DNA from: an alpha proteobacterium SCGC AAA240-E13
Lineage (GTDB): Bacteria > Pseudomonadota > Alphaproteobacteria > Pelagibacterales > Pelagibacteraceae
Length of the DNA: 8,738 nucleotides
Reading direction: 5' to 3'
Assembly (NCBI GenBank): GCA_000504625.1
Contig: AZHR01000028.1
Coordinates: 1 to 8,738, forward strand
The notes beneath the pieces were generated by a model. That model made no database searches and was not told the origin of the DNA. It saw only the letters and a program-made list of their open reading frames with translations. Position 1 is the stretch's first letter. The number at the start of each line of letters is the position of its first letter. Position numbers and translations under genes: made by a program. Shown piece by piece: positions 1 to 5,816 of this stretch.

Positions 1-2
1 AT

Positions 3-155
3 ATCAAATTGGATAACACATACTTTTTGGAAGAAGATCAGATAAAATTATTAGAAAGATTAAAGATTTTAACAGTAAATGAAAATTGTTTTCAAAACGA
101 TCTACTCCTATTAATTTTTTTGGAACAACATTATTTAATTTACCATTTTTTTTAA
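3..155 (+). other. Partial plus-strand open frame at the left edge; probably displaced coding sequence
   Basis: From base 3 the plus strand is open to a TAA at 153-155, with no start codon at the left edge. Codons 1 to about 30 give a charged, natural-looking peptide (IKLDNTYFLEEDQIKLLERL, then KILTVNENC). The rest, after about base 95, is simply antisense to valS and is not expected to be protein. The peptide loosely resembles the leucine- and charge-rich segment near the C-terminus of some valyl-tRNA synthetases, but that is only an impression. If correct, this would be an inverted piece of the same gene. It could equally be the tail of an unrelated gene. I see no evidence of an independent gene. 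Confidence 0.35.
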
Positions 156-1032
156 AAATATTTATAAATTTGAGATTATGTCTTTTACCAATTTCAAAAT
201 CATTAAAATCATGTGCGGGTGTTACTTTAAGAGCACCTGAACCCTGATCTATAGAAACATATTTATCTGCAATTATTTTTACCTTTCTTTCTACAATTGG
301 TACAATTATGTGTTTTCCAATATAATTTTTATACCTCTCGTCTTTTGGATTAACAGCCACAGCTGCATCCCCAAGCATTGTTTCTGGTCTAGTAGTAGCT
401 ATTGTAAGAAAATTCTCTTCATCAATTTTGTATTTTATATAATAAAGATTTGATTGAACTTCTTTTTGTTCGACTTCCAAATCTGATATTGCTGTTTCTA
501 ATTTTGTATCCCAATTAACCAATTTTGTATCTTTGTATATTATTTTTTTTTTGTAAAGTTGGACAAATGTTTTTATTACTGCTTGGGATAAATCTTTATC
601 CATAGTAAATCTATTACGTGACCAGTCACACGAACATCCCAGCTTTTTAAGTTGATTAAGAATTTGATCTCCAGATTTTACTTTCCATTTCCAAACCTCT
701 TTAATAAAATTGTCTCTTCCCAGTAGATTTTTATTGATTCCTTTTTCTGACAATTGTTTTTCAACAACCGCTTGAGTAGCTATGCCAGCATGGTCAGTAC
801 CCGGTTGCCATAAAGTTTCATAACCATTCATTCTATGAAAACGTACTAATAAATCCTGCAAGGAATTGTTTAACGCGTGACCCATATGCAAACTTCCAGT
901 AATATTAGGTGGTGGTATTACAATGGAAAAATATTTTTTCTTACTCTTATTAGGCTTAAAAAATTTATTTTTCTCCCAATAATCATATATTTCCTTTTCT
1001 ATATTAAGATGGTTGTAATTAGGATTTTGCAT
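4..1032 (-). CDS. valS: Valyl-tRNA synthetase, N-terminal part, broken near its left end
   Basis: Class I aminoacyl-tRNA synthetase that charges tRNA-Val with valine in the cytoplasm. The chosen start is the ATG at 1030-1032; a TTG three codons upstream is possible but less likely, and neither has a clear ribosome-binding site. Numbering from the ATG, the class I HIGH signature is HMGH at 49-52 within PPPNITGSLHMGH, with WQPGTDHAGIATQ following at 75-87. The CP1 editing domain shows TTRPETMLGD (213-222) and TPAHDFND (271-278). Similarity is convincing up to VDRFE (310-314). The next 28 residues are hydrophobic, match nothing expected for ValS and end at a TGA at 4-6. Other frames hit stops, so a single frameshift does not explain the change. 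The catalytic KMSKS loop and anticodon-binding domain (roughly the last 500 residues) are absent. Confidence 0.93.
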   Translation of the reverse strand: MQNPNYNHLNIEKEIYDYWEKNKFFKPNKSKKKYFSIVIPPPNITGSLHMGHALNNSLQDLLVRFHRMNGYETLWQPGTDHAGIATQAVVEKQLSEKGINKNLLGRDNFIKEVWKWKVKSGDQILNQLKKLGCSCDWSRNRFTMDKDLSQAVIKTFVQLYKKKIIYKDTKLVNWDTKLETAISDLEVEQKEVQSNLYYIKYKIDEENFLTIATTRPETMLGDAAVAVNPKDERYKNYIGKHIIVPIVERKVKIIADKYVSIDQGSGALKVTPAHDFNDFEIGKRHNLKFINIFKKNGKLNNVVPKKLIGVDRFENNFHLLLKSLIFLIILSDLLPKSMCYPI

Positions 1033-1044
1033 TGTATACAAACA

Positions 1045-1050
1045 TATAAT
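1045..1050 (+). promoter_or_regulatory. Candidate -10 box for the tRNA-Cys/tRNA-Asn transcript
   Basis: A perfect TATAAT lies 38 bases before the mature tRNA-Cys 5' end. No good -35 box is seen at 16-18 bases upstream, and AT-rich DNA produces such boxes by chance. A short inverted repeat (AAGATT 1067-1072, AATCTT 1083-1088) sits between the box and the tRNA. It could fold in the precursor, directly against the RNase P cleavage site. Confidence 0.3.
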
Positions 1051-1088
1051 AATTTATTAAAAAACAAAGATTGATTTTTTTTAATCTT

Positions 1089-1162
1089 GGCCACGTGGCG
1101 GAATGGTTACGCAGAGGATTGCAAATCCTTGTATCCCAGTTCGATTCTGGGCGTGGCCTCCA
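1089..1162 (+). tRNA. tRNA-Cys (GCA)
   Basis: A full cloverleaf can be drawn. The 7-bp acceptor stem is GGCCACG/CGTGGCC, the anticodon stem GAGGA/TCCTT carries loop TTGCAAA with anticodon GCA at 1121-1123, and the T arm is CCCAG-TTCGATT-CTGGG. The discriminator is U, as expected for tRNA-Cys identity, and the 3' CCA is encoded (1160-1162). It lies 50 bases upstream of tRNA-Asn on the same strand, so the two may share a transcript. Confidence 0.96.
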
Positions 1163-1212
1163 TAATAGTCTTGTGTTGTAATTAAAAAAAAGTATCTTGT
1201 TTAAATATTTAT

Positions 1213-1288
1213 TCCTCGGTAGCTCAGTTGGTAGAGCAGTTGACTGTTAATCAATTGGTCGCAGGTTCGAGTCCTGCCCGAGGAGCCA
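1213..1288 (+). tRNA. tRNA-Asn (GTT)
   Basis: The acceptor stem is TCCTCGG/CCGAGGA, with D loop AGCTCAGTTGGTAGAGC and anticodon loop CTGTTAA carrying GTT at 1246-1248. The T arm is GCAGG-TTCGAGT-CCTGC. The discriminator is G and CCA is encoded at 1286-1288. The gene ends only 7 bases before the stop codon of the convergent XRE gene. No hairpin terminator follows it on the plus strand, so readthrough would run antisense into that gene. Confidence 0.97.
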
Positions 1289-1295
1289 ATATAGA

Positions 1296-1664
1296 TTATC
1301 CCGTCTTTGTTAAATTTAATTCACTCAATGCAAGTTTTTGAAATTTATTTTTTTGCTCCTGTGACAACTCAGAATAAATCCTGGCAAGAAAATTATAATT
1401 AATTGACATATGAGTTTCATTTATTTTTTCGGAATTATTTGCGTAATCAGCACAAGTATCGAAAAAATAATTTATTGGTACTTTTAAATAATTTGATAGT
1501 TGCAATAATCTTAACGAACTTACACCATTTATACCTTTTTCATATTTCTGGATTTGTTGAAAAGTTACATTAATTGCTTTCGCTACTTTAGTTTGTGTTA
1601 ACCCCAGCGCTAATCTACGCATTTTTAGCATATTACCCAGATGCTTATTAAAATTCTCTTCCAT
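1296..1664 (-). CDS. XRE/Cro-C1 family helix-turn-helix transcriptional regulator
   Basis: Small DNA-binding protein of 122 residues. Residues about 9-66 form a Cro/C1-type HTH: LGNMLKMRRLALGLTQTKVAKA, then INVTFQQIQKYEKGINGVSS as recognition region, then a helix leading into LKVPINYFFD. This pattern (T-F-Q-Q-I/V-Q-K-Y-E, then VPxxFFFD) is typical of short regulators common in alphaproteobacteria. The C-terminal half (67-122) is polar and helical with no recognisable ligand domain. The ATG at 1662-1664 is preceded by a purine-rich AGAGGGGGG ribosome-binding site. The gene is convergent with tRNA-Asn and appears transcribed separately from the aap block. Targets cannot be read from the sequence; autoregulation or control of neighbours is possible but unsupported. 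Confidence 0.88.
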   Translation of the reverse strand: MEENFNKHLGNMLKMRRLALGLTQTKVAKAINVTFQQIQKYEKGINGVSSLRLLQLSNYLKVPINYFFDTCADYANNSEKINETHMSINYNFLARIYSELSQEQKNKFQKLALSELNLTKTG

Positions 1665-1694
1665 TAGACCCCCCTCTTAAAAAGTAAATACAAC

Positions 1695-1723
1695 CTTATA
1701 ATGAAATACATTGCAAGTGGAAA
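1695..1723 (-). promoter_or_regulatory. Candidate promoter of the XRE regulator gene
   Basis: On the minus strand TTTCCA (1718-1723, 4/6 to consensus) is followed after exactly 17 bases by TATAAG (1695-1700, 5/6). This places a start about 23-25 bases upstream of the XRE ribosome-binding site and ATG. It lies just downstream of the terminator-like hairpin at 1743-1769, consistent with an independent transcription unit. The call rests on pattern only. Confidence 0.4.
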
Positions 1724-1742
1724 ATAATTTTTTTTTAGGTAT

Positions 1743-1769
1743 AAAAAACCCTAGTCTTCTAAACTTTTT
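1743..1769 (-). terminator. Rho-independent terminator-like hairpin after the aap block
   Basis: Minus-strand RNA reads AAAAAGUUUAG, loop AAGA, CUAGGGUUUUUU. The inner stem has three Watson-Crick and two G-U pairs, then one G-G mismatch, then five A-U pairs running into the U tract. The G-U pairs become C-A mismatches on the plus strand, so the element favours minus-strand transcription. It lies about 60 bases past the stop of the DUF6134-like gene and before the XRE promoter. The stem is weak, so confidence is moderate. Confidence 0.45.
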
Positions 1770-1827
1770 CGGTTGACAATAGTAAAATATTATTAGGCAG
1801 GAAAGAAGAAGATATATAAAATTTATA

Positions 1828-2514
1828 TTACTCAATTGTTTTAAGTCTGTATTCCCAATTACCTTTTTTTTTAAAACTTGCTTTTAACCAAACTAAGCTC
1901 TCTTCATCAAACCAAACATTGGTATCTAGTTTCTTATCTTTTGATAAACTAGGATCGGTTGAAGAAAAATTAAATTTTAACGCGGTATATGTTTTGTTAT
2001 TAATTTTCATGTTCTCCTTACCAACAAATTTAACAGTTTGTTCTATAATTCTTCCAGATCCATTACTAATTTGAGCATTAAAATTAATTATTTCATGGTT
2101 CCACCAAGTTCCAACTATAAAATTCTTTGGTGCAACGCCTTTATAAGAAGATCCTTCTATAAAAAATTGATTTTCCTTTCTATAAATTTTACAAAATTTT
2201 GCTTTCTTATTGTGGTTAGTAATAGATGAAAAACTTTCAAATTTTCCATTAATATACTTCTCCTTACCTTCGGATGAATATCTGTATAAGGTAACACCAA
2301 ATACTTCTATTTTAAAATTAATTTTATTTTCTACTATTAAATTTTGACCATCTCTATTAAAAAAATAATTGTGATGGCCAATTAATTCATTGTTTCTGTA
2401 AAGATCAAATTCTAACTTATTTAATTTTTTGTAATGTAAAACATGAGCAAAAGCTGTATTAAAATATAATTGAGTAATAAAAAAAATAAATAATAAAGAT
2501 AATTTCTTAAACAT
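1828..2514 (-). CDS. Secreted DUF6134-like protein of unknown function
   Basis: 228 residues beginning with a clear Sec signal peptide (MFKKLSLLFIFFITQLYFNTAFA, cleavage probably after residue 23), so it is likely periplasmic or outer-membrane associated. The mature part has short alternating strands: LEFDLYRNNELIGHHNYFF (34-52), a segment ending VFGVTLYRYSSEGKEKY, a GTWWNH motif near residue 140, and VWFDEESLVWLKASF near the C-terminus. This layout recalls the DUF6134 family, related in style to DUF3108 beta-barrel-like domains, recognised from memory rather than a search. No catalytic residues can be named. The gene starts 33 bases after aapP and could be its fifth cistron, although a candidate promoter sits in the gap and no ribosome-binding site is visible before the ATG. 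A link to amino acid uptake is not established. Confidence 0.7.
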   Translation of the reverse strand: MFKKLSLLFIFFITQLYFNTAFAHVLHYKKLNKLEFDLYRNNELIGHHNYFFNRDGQNLIVENKINFKIEVFGVTLYRYSSEGKEKYINGKFESFSSITNHNKKAKFCKIYRKENQFFIEGSSYKGVAPKNFIVGTWWNHEIINFNAQISNGSGRIIEQTVKFVGKENMKINNKTYTALKFNFSSTDPSLSKDKKLDTNVWFDEESLVWLKASFKKKGNWEYRLKTIE

Positions 2515-2521
2515 TTCTGTT

Positions 2522-2551
2522 AAAATATTAAATGACTTGATATAATGTCAA
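2522..2551 (-). promoter_or_regulatory. Candidate internal promoter before the DUF6134-like gene
   Basis: A perfect TTGACA on the minus strand (2546-2551) overlaps the aapP stop codon. It is followed after 18 bases by TATTTT (2522-2527, 4/6). The predicted start falls at or next to the ATG (2512-2514), which would give a leaderless mRNA. That agrees with the absence of a Shine-Dalgarno sequence there. The weak -10 box keeps this tentative. Confidence 0.3.
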
Positions 2552-3282
2552 AGTATTTGGCTTAAGAAAAGTTTTGTTCTATCACTCTTTGGATTTGCAA
2601 AAAATTCTTTTGTAGCTGCTCTTTCAACAATCATGCCTTCATCCATGAAGATTACTGAGTCTGCAACTTCTTTTGCAAAACCCATTTCATGAGTAACCAC
2701 TATCATGGTCATTCCAGCTTTTGCCAAATTAACCATTGCATCTAAAACTTCTTTAATCATTTCTGGATCTAAAGCAGAAGTGGGTTCGTCGAAAAGCATA
2801 ATTTTTGGTTCCATACACAGAGCTCTCGCAATCGCCGCTCTTTGTTGTTGTCCACCTGATAATTGTCCAGGAAATTTTTTTGCTTGGTCTAATATTTGAA
2901 CTTTTTCTAATTGATTTAATGCTAATTCCTCAGCCTGTTTTTTAGGCATTTTTTTAACCCAAATAGGTGCTAGCGAACAATTGTCTAAAATTGATAAATG
3001 TGGAAACAAATTGAATTGTTGGAAAACCATACCAACCTCAGCTCTTATTTGTTCAATGTTTCTTGTATTTTCAGAAAGCTCAATTCCATCAACTACAATT
3101 TTTCCTTTCTGATGTTCTTCCAATCTATTAATGCATCTAATTAATGTGGATTTGCCTGAACCAGATGGTCCGCAAACAACAATTTTTTCTTTTAAAGAAA
3201 CTTCAAGATTTATATCTTTTAAAACTTGAAAGTCATCAAACCACTTACTCACATTTTCCATTTGTATAATTTTATCTAGCAT
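2548..3282 (-). CDS. aapP: General L-amino acid ABC transporter, ATP-binding protein
   Basis: The 244-residue cytoplasmic ATPase that powers amino acid import through AapQ/AapM; it is the AapP/YhdZ member of the polar amino acid (PAAT) ABC family. All nucleotide-binding elements are present: Walker A GPSGSGKST (38-46), Q-loop VFQQFNLFP (86-94), signature LSGGQQQR (141-148), Walker B IMLFDEP (161-167), D-loop SALD (169-172) and H-loop histidine 198 in VVTHEMGFA. The stretch INRLEEHQKGKIVVDGIEL and the ending DRTKLFLSQIL closely match AapP proteins as I know them. Length is slightly under the usual 250-260 because the N-terminal tail is short. It starts 7 bases after aapM, with only a weak A-rich ribosome-binding site, suggesting translational coupling. 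Confidence 0.95.
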   Translation of the reverse strand: MLDKIIQMENVSKWFDDFQVLKDINLEVSLKEKIVVCGPSGSGKSTLIRCINRLEEHQKGKIVVDGIELSENTRNIEQIRAEVGMVFQQFNLFPHLSILDNCSLAPIWVKKMPKKQAEELALNQLEKVQILDQAKKFPGQLSGGQQQRAAIARALCMEPKIMLFDEPTSALDPEMIKEVLDAMVNLAKAGMTMIVVTHEMGFAKEVADSVIFMDEGMIVERAATKEFFANPKSDRTKLFLSQIL

Positions 3283-3289
3283 AACTTTT

Positions 3290-4552
3290 TTATCTATCTG
3301 TTTTGTATTTTTTCTCTAAACTCTGACTATATCTACTCATAGAGAAACAAAAAATCCAATAAACTGCACCAGCAAAAACATATCCTTCGATCGCGAAACC
3401 AAGCCAATATGGGTTCGCTTTTGCCATATCTATCATACCTATAAGTTCAAGCAAACCCACTACTAAGATTAAGGGAGTATCTTTAAACAAAGCTATAAAC
3501 GTATTCGCTAAACCAGGAATAACAAGTTTTAAAGCTTGGGGAAGAATGACAAGTAAGTGTAATTTCCAATAACCCATTCCTAGAGATTTTGCTGCATCGT
3601 ATTGACCTTTTGGTAACGCCTGAAGTCCTCCACGTATAACTTCTGCCATATAAGCAGCTTCGAAAAGTGTTATCGCAATAATAACTCTAACAAGTTTATC
3701 CATGAATACTTCGTCTGGTAAAAACATAGGAAACATTACAGAGGCCATAAATAGAACTGTAATTAATGGCACACCTCTCCAAAATTCGATAAATCCAATT
3801 GAGGCATATCTTACTACTGGATACGAAGATCTTCTTCCCAAAGCAAGAAACATGCCAATTGGAAAACAAAAAAGCATCGCAAAAATTGATACAATAAAGG
3901 TTAGCGATAAACCGCCCCAAGCTCCAGTTTCAACCCACACCAAACCAAAGTTACCTCCGGAAATTAAATTAATAGCTATAAACGGAAAAATAAATAATAG
4001 AAAAATAATAATATATTTTTTAATTTTTGGACCAACAAAAAATGCAGTAATTACAGTTCCTATAAGCATTAAAAAAGCGGCGTTAATTCTCCATATTTCT
4101 GCATCAGGATATAGTCCATACATAAATCGTGTAATCCAAAATCTAATAAAAAGCCAACATGCTCCATCTCCGGTGCATTCTTCTTTAGTATTTCCTATAA
4201 AGTTGGCATCAAAAAATAACCAATTTAAAAGACCTGGAATAGTTTTAATTAATACAAAAATAACCAATAAAGATAAAATCGCATTAAACCAATTTGAATT
4301 TATATTTTTATTTAATTGGTCTAACATTTTTATGCCAGAAAATTCAATTCTTATATAATGAAGTCCAATAAAACTAATAAGTAACGGTGTGAAGTAATTT
4401 AACCATCGTGGTAGAAAAGAAGTTATATTTATTTCAAACAGAGAATTAAGGACAATGTCAAGTATACCTAATCCAAAAAGGACAATACCGACTAAAATAA
4501 ATAAATTTAAGTTTTCCCTACTTGGATTTAAAAATGTTAGTTTTTTTATCAT
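3290..4552 (-). CDS. aapM: General L-amino acid ABC transporter, permease subunit AapM
   Basis: A 420-residue inner-membrane permease (AapM/YhdY) that forms the translocation channel with AapQ. Several hydrophobic segments are visible (about 15-38, 50-66, 89-105, 155-173, 180-197, 213-238, 260-280, 285-303, 347-372, 386-405). The PAAT permease core starts near residue 213 (LSLTFIVSIFAMLFCFPIGM) and includes FIEFWRGVPLITVLF. The ATPase-contacting EAA loop follows at about 304-340 (EVIRGGLQALPKGQYDAAKS, then LGMGYWKLHLLVILPQALK). The long N-terminal extension before the core, with extra membrane segments and a loop at 110-150, is normal for AapM and separates it from shorter HisM/GlnP permeases. 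Its ATG overlaps the aapQ stop as ATGA, so the two are translationally coupled and likely made 1:1. Confidence 0.95.
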   Translation of the reverse strand: MIKKLTFLNPSRENLNLFILVGIVLFGLGILDIVLNSLFEINITSFLPRWLNYFTPLLISFIGLHYIRIEFSGIKMLDQLNKNINSNWFNAILSLLVIFVLIKTIPGLLNWLFFDANFIGNTKEECTGDGACWLFIRFWITRFMYGLYPDAEIWRINAAFLMLIGTVITAFFVGPKIKKYIIIFLLFIFPFIAINLISGGNFGLVWVETGAWGGLSLTFIVSIFAMLFCFPIGMFLALGRRSSYPVVRYASIGFIEFWRGVPLITVLFMASVMFPMFLPDEVFMDKLVRVIIAITLFEAAYMAEVIRGGLQALPKGQYDAAKSLGMGYWKLHLLVILPQALKLVIPGLANTFIALFKDTPLILVVGLLELIGMIDMAKANPYWLGFAIEGYVFAGAVYWIFCFSMSRYSQSLEKKYKTDR

Positions 4553-5748
4553 TTTTCTTTAATTGCCATTCTTTTGTTATACCAATTCATAAAAATTGAG
4601 ATTGTAATACTGAGTGATAAATAAGAAAGCATGGTTATAGAGATTATTTCAATAGCTCTGCCTGTTTGCATTAAAGCCGTTCCTGCAAATACTAAAACGA
4701 TATCTGGATAGGCTATCGCTGCTGCAAGGGATGAATTTTTCGTTAAGTTTAAATATTGGTTAGTTGTTGGTGGTATGATTATTCTTAAAGCTTGAGGCAT
4801 TACGACTAATTTAAGAGTTTGACCTGGTGTTAAACCGATGGATGCAGCAGCCTCCTTTTGCCCTCTGCTAATTCCTTCTATTCCCGCCCTAACATTTTCA
4901 GCAATAAAAGTAGCGGTGTATAATGAAAGAGCCAAGGCTAAGGCCATTAATTCAGGAATAATACTTATCCCTCCTTTAAAATTGTAAATAGTCTTAGATA
5001 ATTGTTTTAGTTCAGGATACTCAAAATCTAATGAAACGCCTCCAATCAAAAAAGTTAGAAATGGAAGAACTATAATTATCACTAATGAAATAAAAAATTT
5101 TGGATATTGCTTACCCGTTTGTTCTTGTTCTTTTTTAAAAAATTTAAAAAGAAAAAAAATTACAATTATTGACGCTAAGATTGACGTAAGAAATAATTGC
5201 CCATTGGTCCAAATAAATCTGGGAACATACAGTCCTTTAATGGACAAGAATGAAACATCAAAAAAACTAATTGCATCCTTAGGAAGTGGCAATGCCCTTA
5301 AAACCGCAAAATACCAAAAAAATAATTGAAGCAACAATGGAACGTTTCTAAATATTTCTATATATATCTCTGATATTTTTGCTATCAAATAATTTGGTGA
5401 GAGTCTGGAAATACCAATGATAATACCTAATATTGTGGCAAAGAATATCCCGATTGAGGCTACTATAATTGTATTTATTAAACCAACTAGATAAGCGGTG
5501 GCATAAGATTTGGTGCCATCATATTCCACAAAAGGAGTAAATGAAATATCAAATGATGACTCCTCTCCTAAAAAACGTAAACCAAAGTCAATCCCTCTAT
5601 TATCCATATTGACTTGTGCGTTGTATGAAAAATAACCGAAAATAAATACAATGAAAAAAATTGTTAGTGCTTGAGGTAAGTAGTATTTAAGTTTTGGTCT
5701 TGCATAAAAGAAATCAGAAATACTAGAAGTTGTGCTTTTTAAATTCAT
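4549..5748 (-). CDS. aapQ: General L-amino acid ABC transporter, permease subunit AapQ
   Basis: A 399-residue inner-membrane permease (AapQ/YhdX), partner of AapM. Membrane segments are visible at about 23-41, 84-113, 124-150, 184-201, 217-236, 262-283, 340-360 and 364-388. Family landmarks are NMDNRGIDFGLRFLGEESSF (48-67), SEIYIEIFRNVPLLLQLFFW (126-145) and the EAA loop ENVRAGIEGISRGQKEAAAS, IGLTPGQTLKLVVMPQALR (284-322). The large insertion between the early segments and the EAA loop is usual for AapQ. The ATG (5746-5748) lies only 14 bases after the U tract of the hairpin at 5763-5797, and no Shine-Dalgarno sequence is visible. Expression therefore probably depends on partial readthrough from aapJ and weak initiation, in keeping with lower demand for permease than for binding protein. 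Confidence 0.95.
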   Translation of the reverse strand: MNLKSTTSSISDFFYARPKLKYYLPQALTIFFIVFIFGYFSYNAQVNMDNRGIDFGLRFLGEESSFDISFTPFVEYDGTKSYATAYLVGLINTIIVASIGIFFATILGIIIGISRLSPNYLIAKISEIYIEIFRNVPLLLQLFFWYFAVLRALPLPKDAISFFDVSFLSIKGLYVPRFIWTNGQLFLTSILASIIVIFFLFKFFKKEQEQTGKQYPKFFISLVIIIVLPFLTFLIGGVSLDFEYPELKQLSKTIYNFKGGISIIPELMALALALSLYTATFIAENVRAGIEGISRGQKEAAASIGLTPGQTLKLVVMPQALRIIIPPTTNQYLNLTKNSSLAAAIAYPDIVLVFAGTALMQTGRAIEIISITMLSYLSLSITISIFMNWYNKRMAIKEK

Positions 5749-5762
5749 TATATTTTGAGGAT

Positions 5763-5797
5763 AAAAAAAAGGGCCAGAAAAATCCAGCCCTTTTTTT
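5763..5797 (-). terminator. Intercistronic terminator/attenuator hairpin between aapJ and aapQ
   Basis: Minus-strand RNA forms seven A's, GGGCUGG, loop AUUUUU, CUGGCCC, eight U's. The stem is 7 bp (five G-C and two G-U pairs), extended by A-U pairs, and is followed by a U tract. On the plus strand the two G-U pairs become mismatches, so it is built for minus-strand transcripts. It begins 19 bases after the aapJ stop codon and ends 14 bases before the aapQ ATG. The likely role is partial termination and/or 3'-end protection of an abundant aapJ mRNA, as known for several binding-protein-first ABC operons. Confidence 0.8.
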
Positions 5798-5816
5798 AAT
5801 AACCGTTTAAATATAA

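Noticed and set aside
1..100. A single frameshift as the cause of the valS break
   Set aside because: All three minus-strand frames were read beyond VDRFE; none resumes ValS-like sequence and two meet early stops, so one inserted or deleted base cannot explain it.
877..1074. A 65-codon plus-strand frame across the valS start and tRNA leader
   Set aside because: Mostly antisense to the conserved N-terminus of ValS; the rest is AT-rich leader DNA with no ribosome-binding site.
1773..1778. Perfect TTGACA on the plus strand between the XRE and DUF6134-like genes
   Set aside because: No -10 box at 16-18 bases (TATTAT begins only 9 bases away) and no plus-strand gene or RNA follows.
2038..2899. 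Plus-strand open frames opposite the DUF6134-like gene (2038-2229) and aapP (2705-2899)
   Set aside because: Antisense to better supported genes, with no independent signals.
3702..4358. A 218-codon plus-strand open frame opposite aapM
   Set aside because: It is fully antisense to a strongly recognised permease gene, has no Shine-Dalgarno or domain resemblance, and low-stop antisense frames are common opposite hydrophobic genes.
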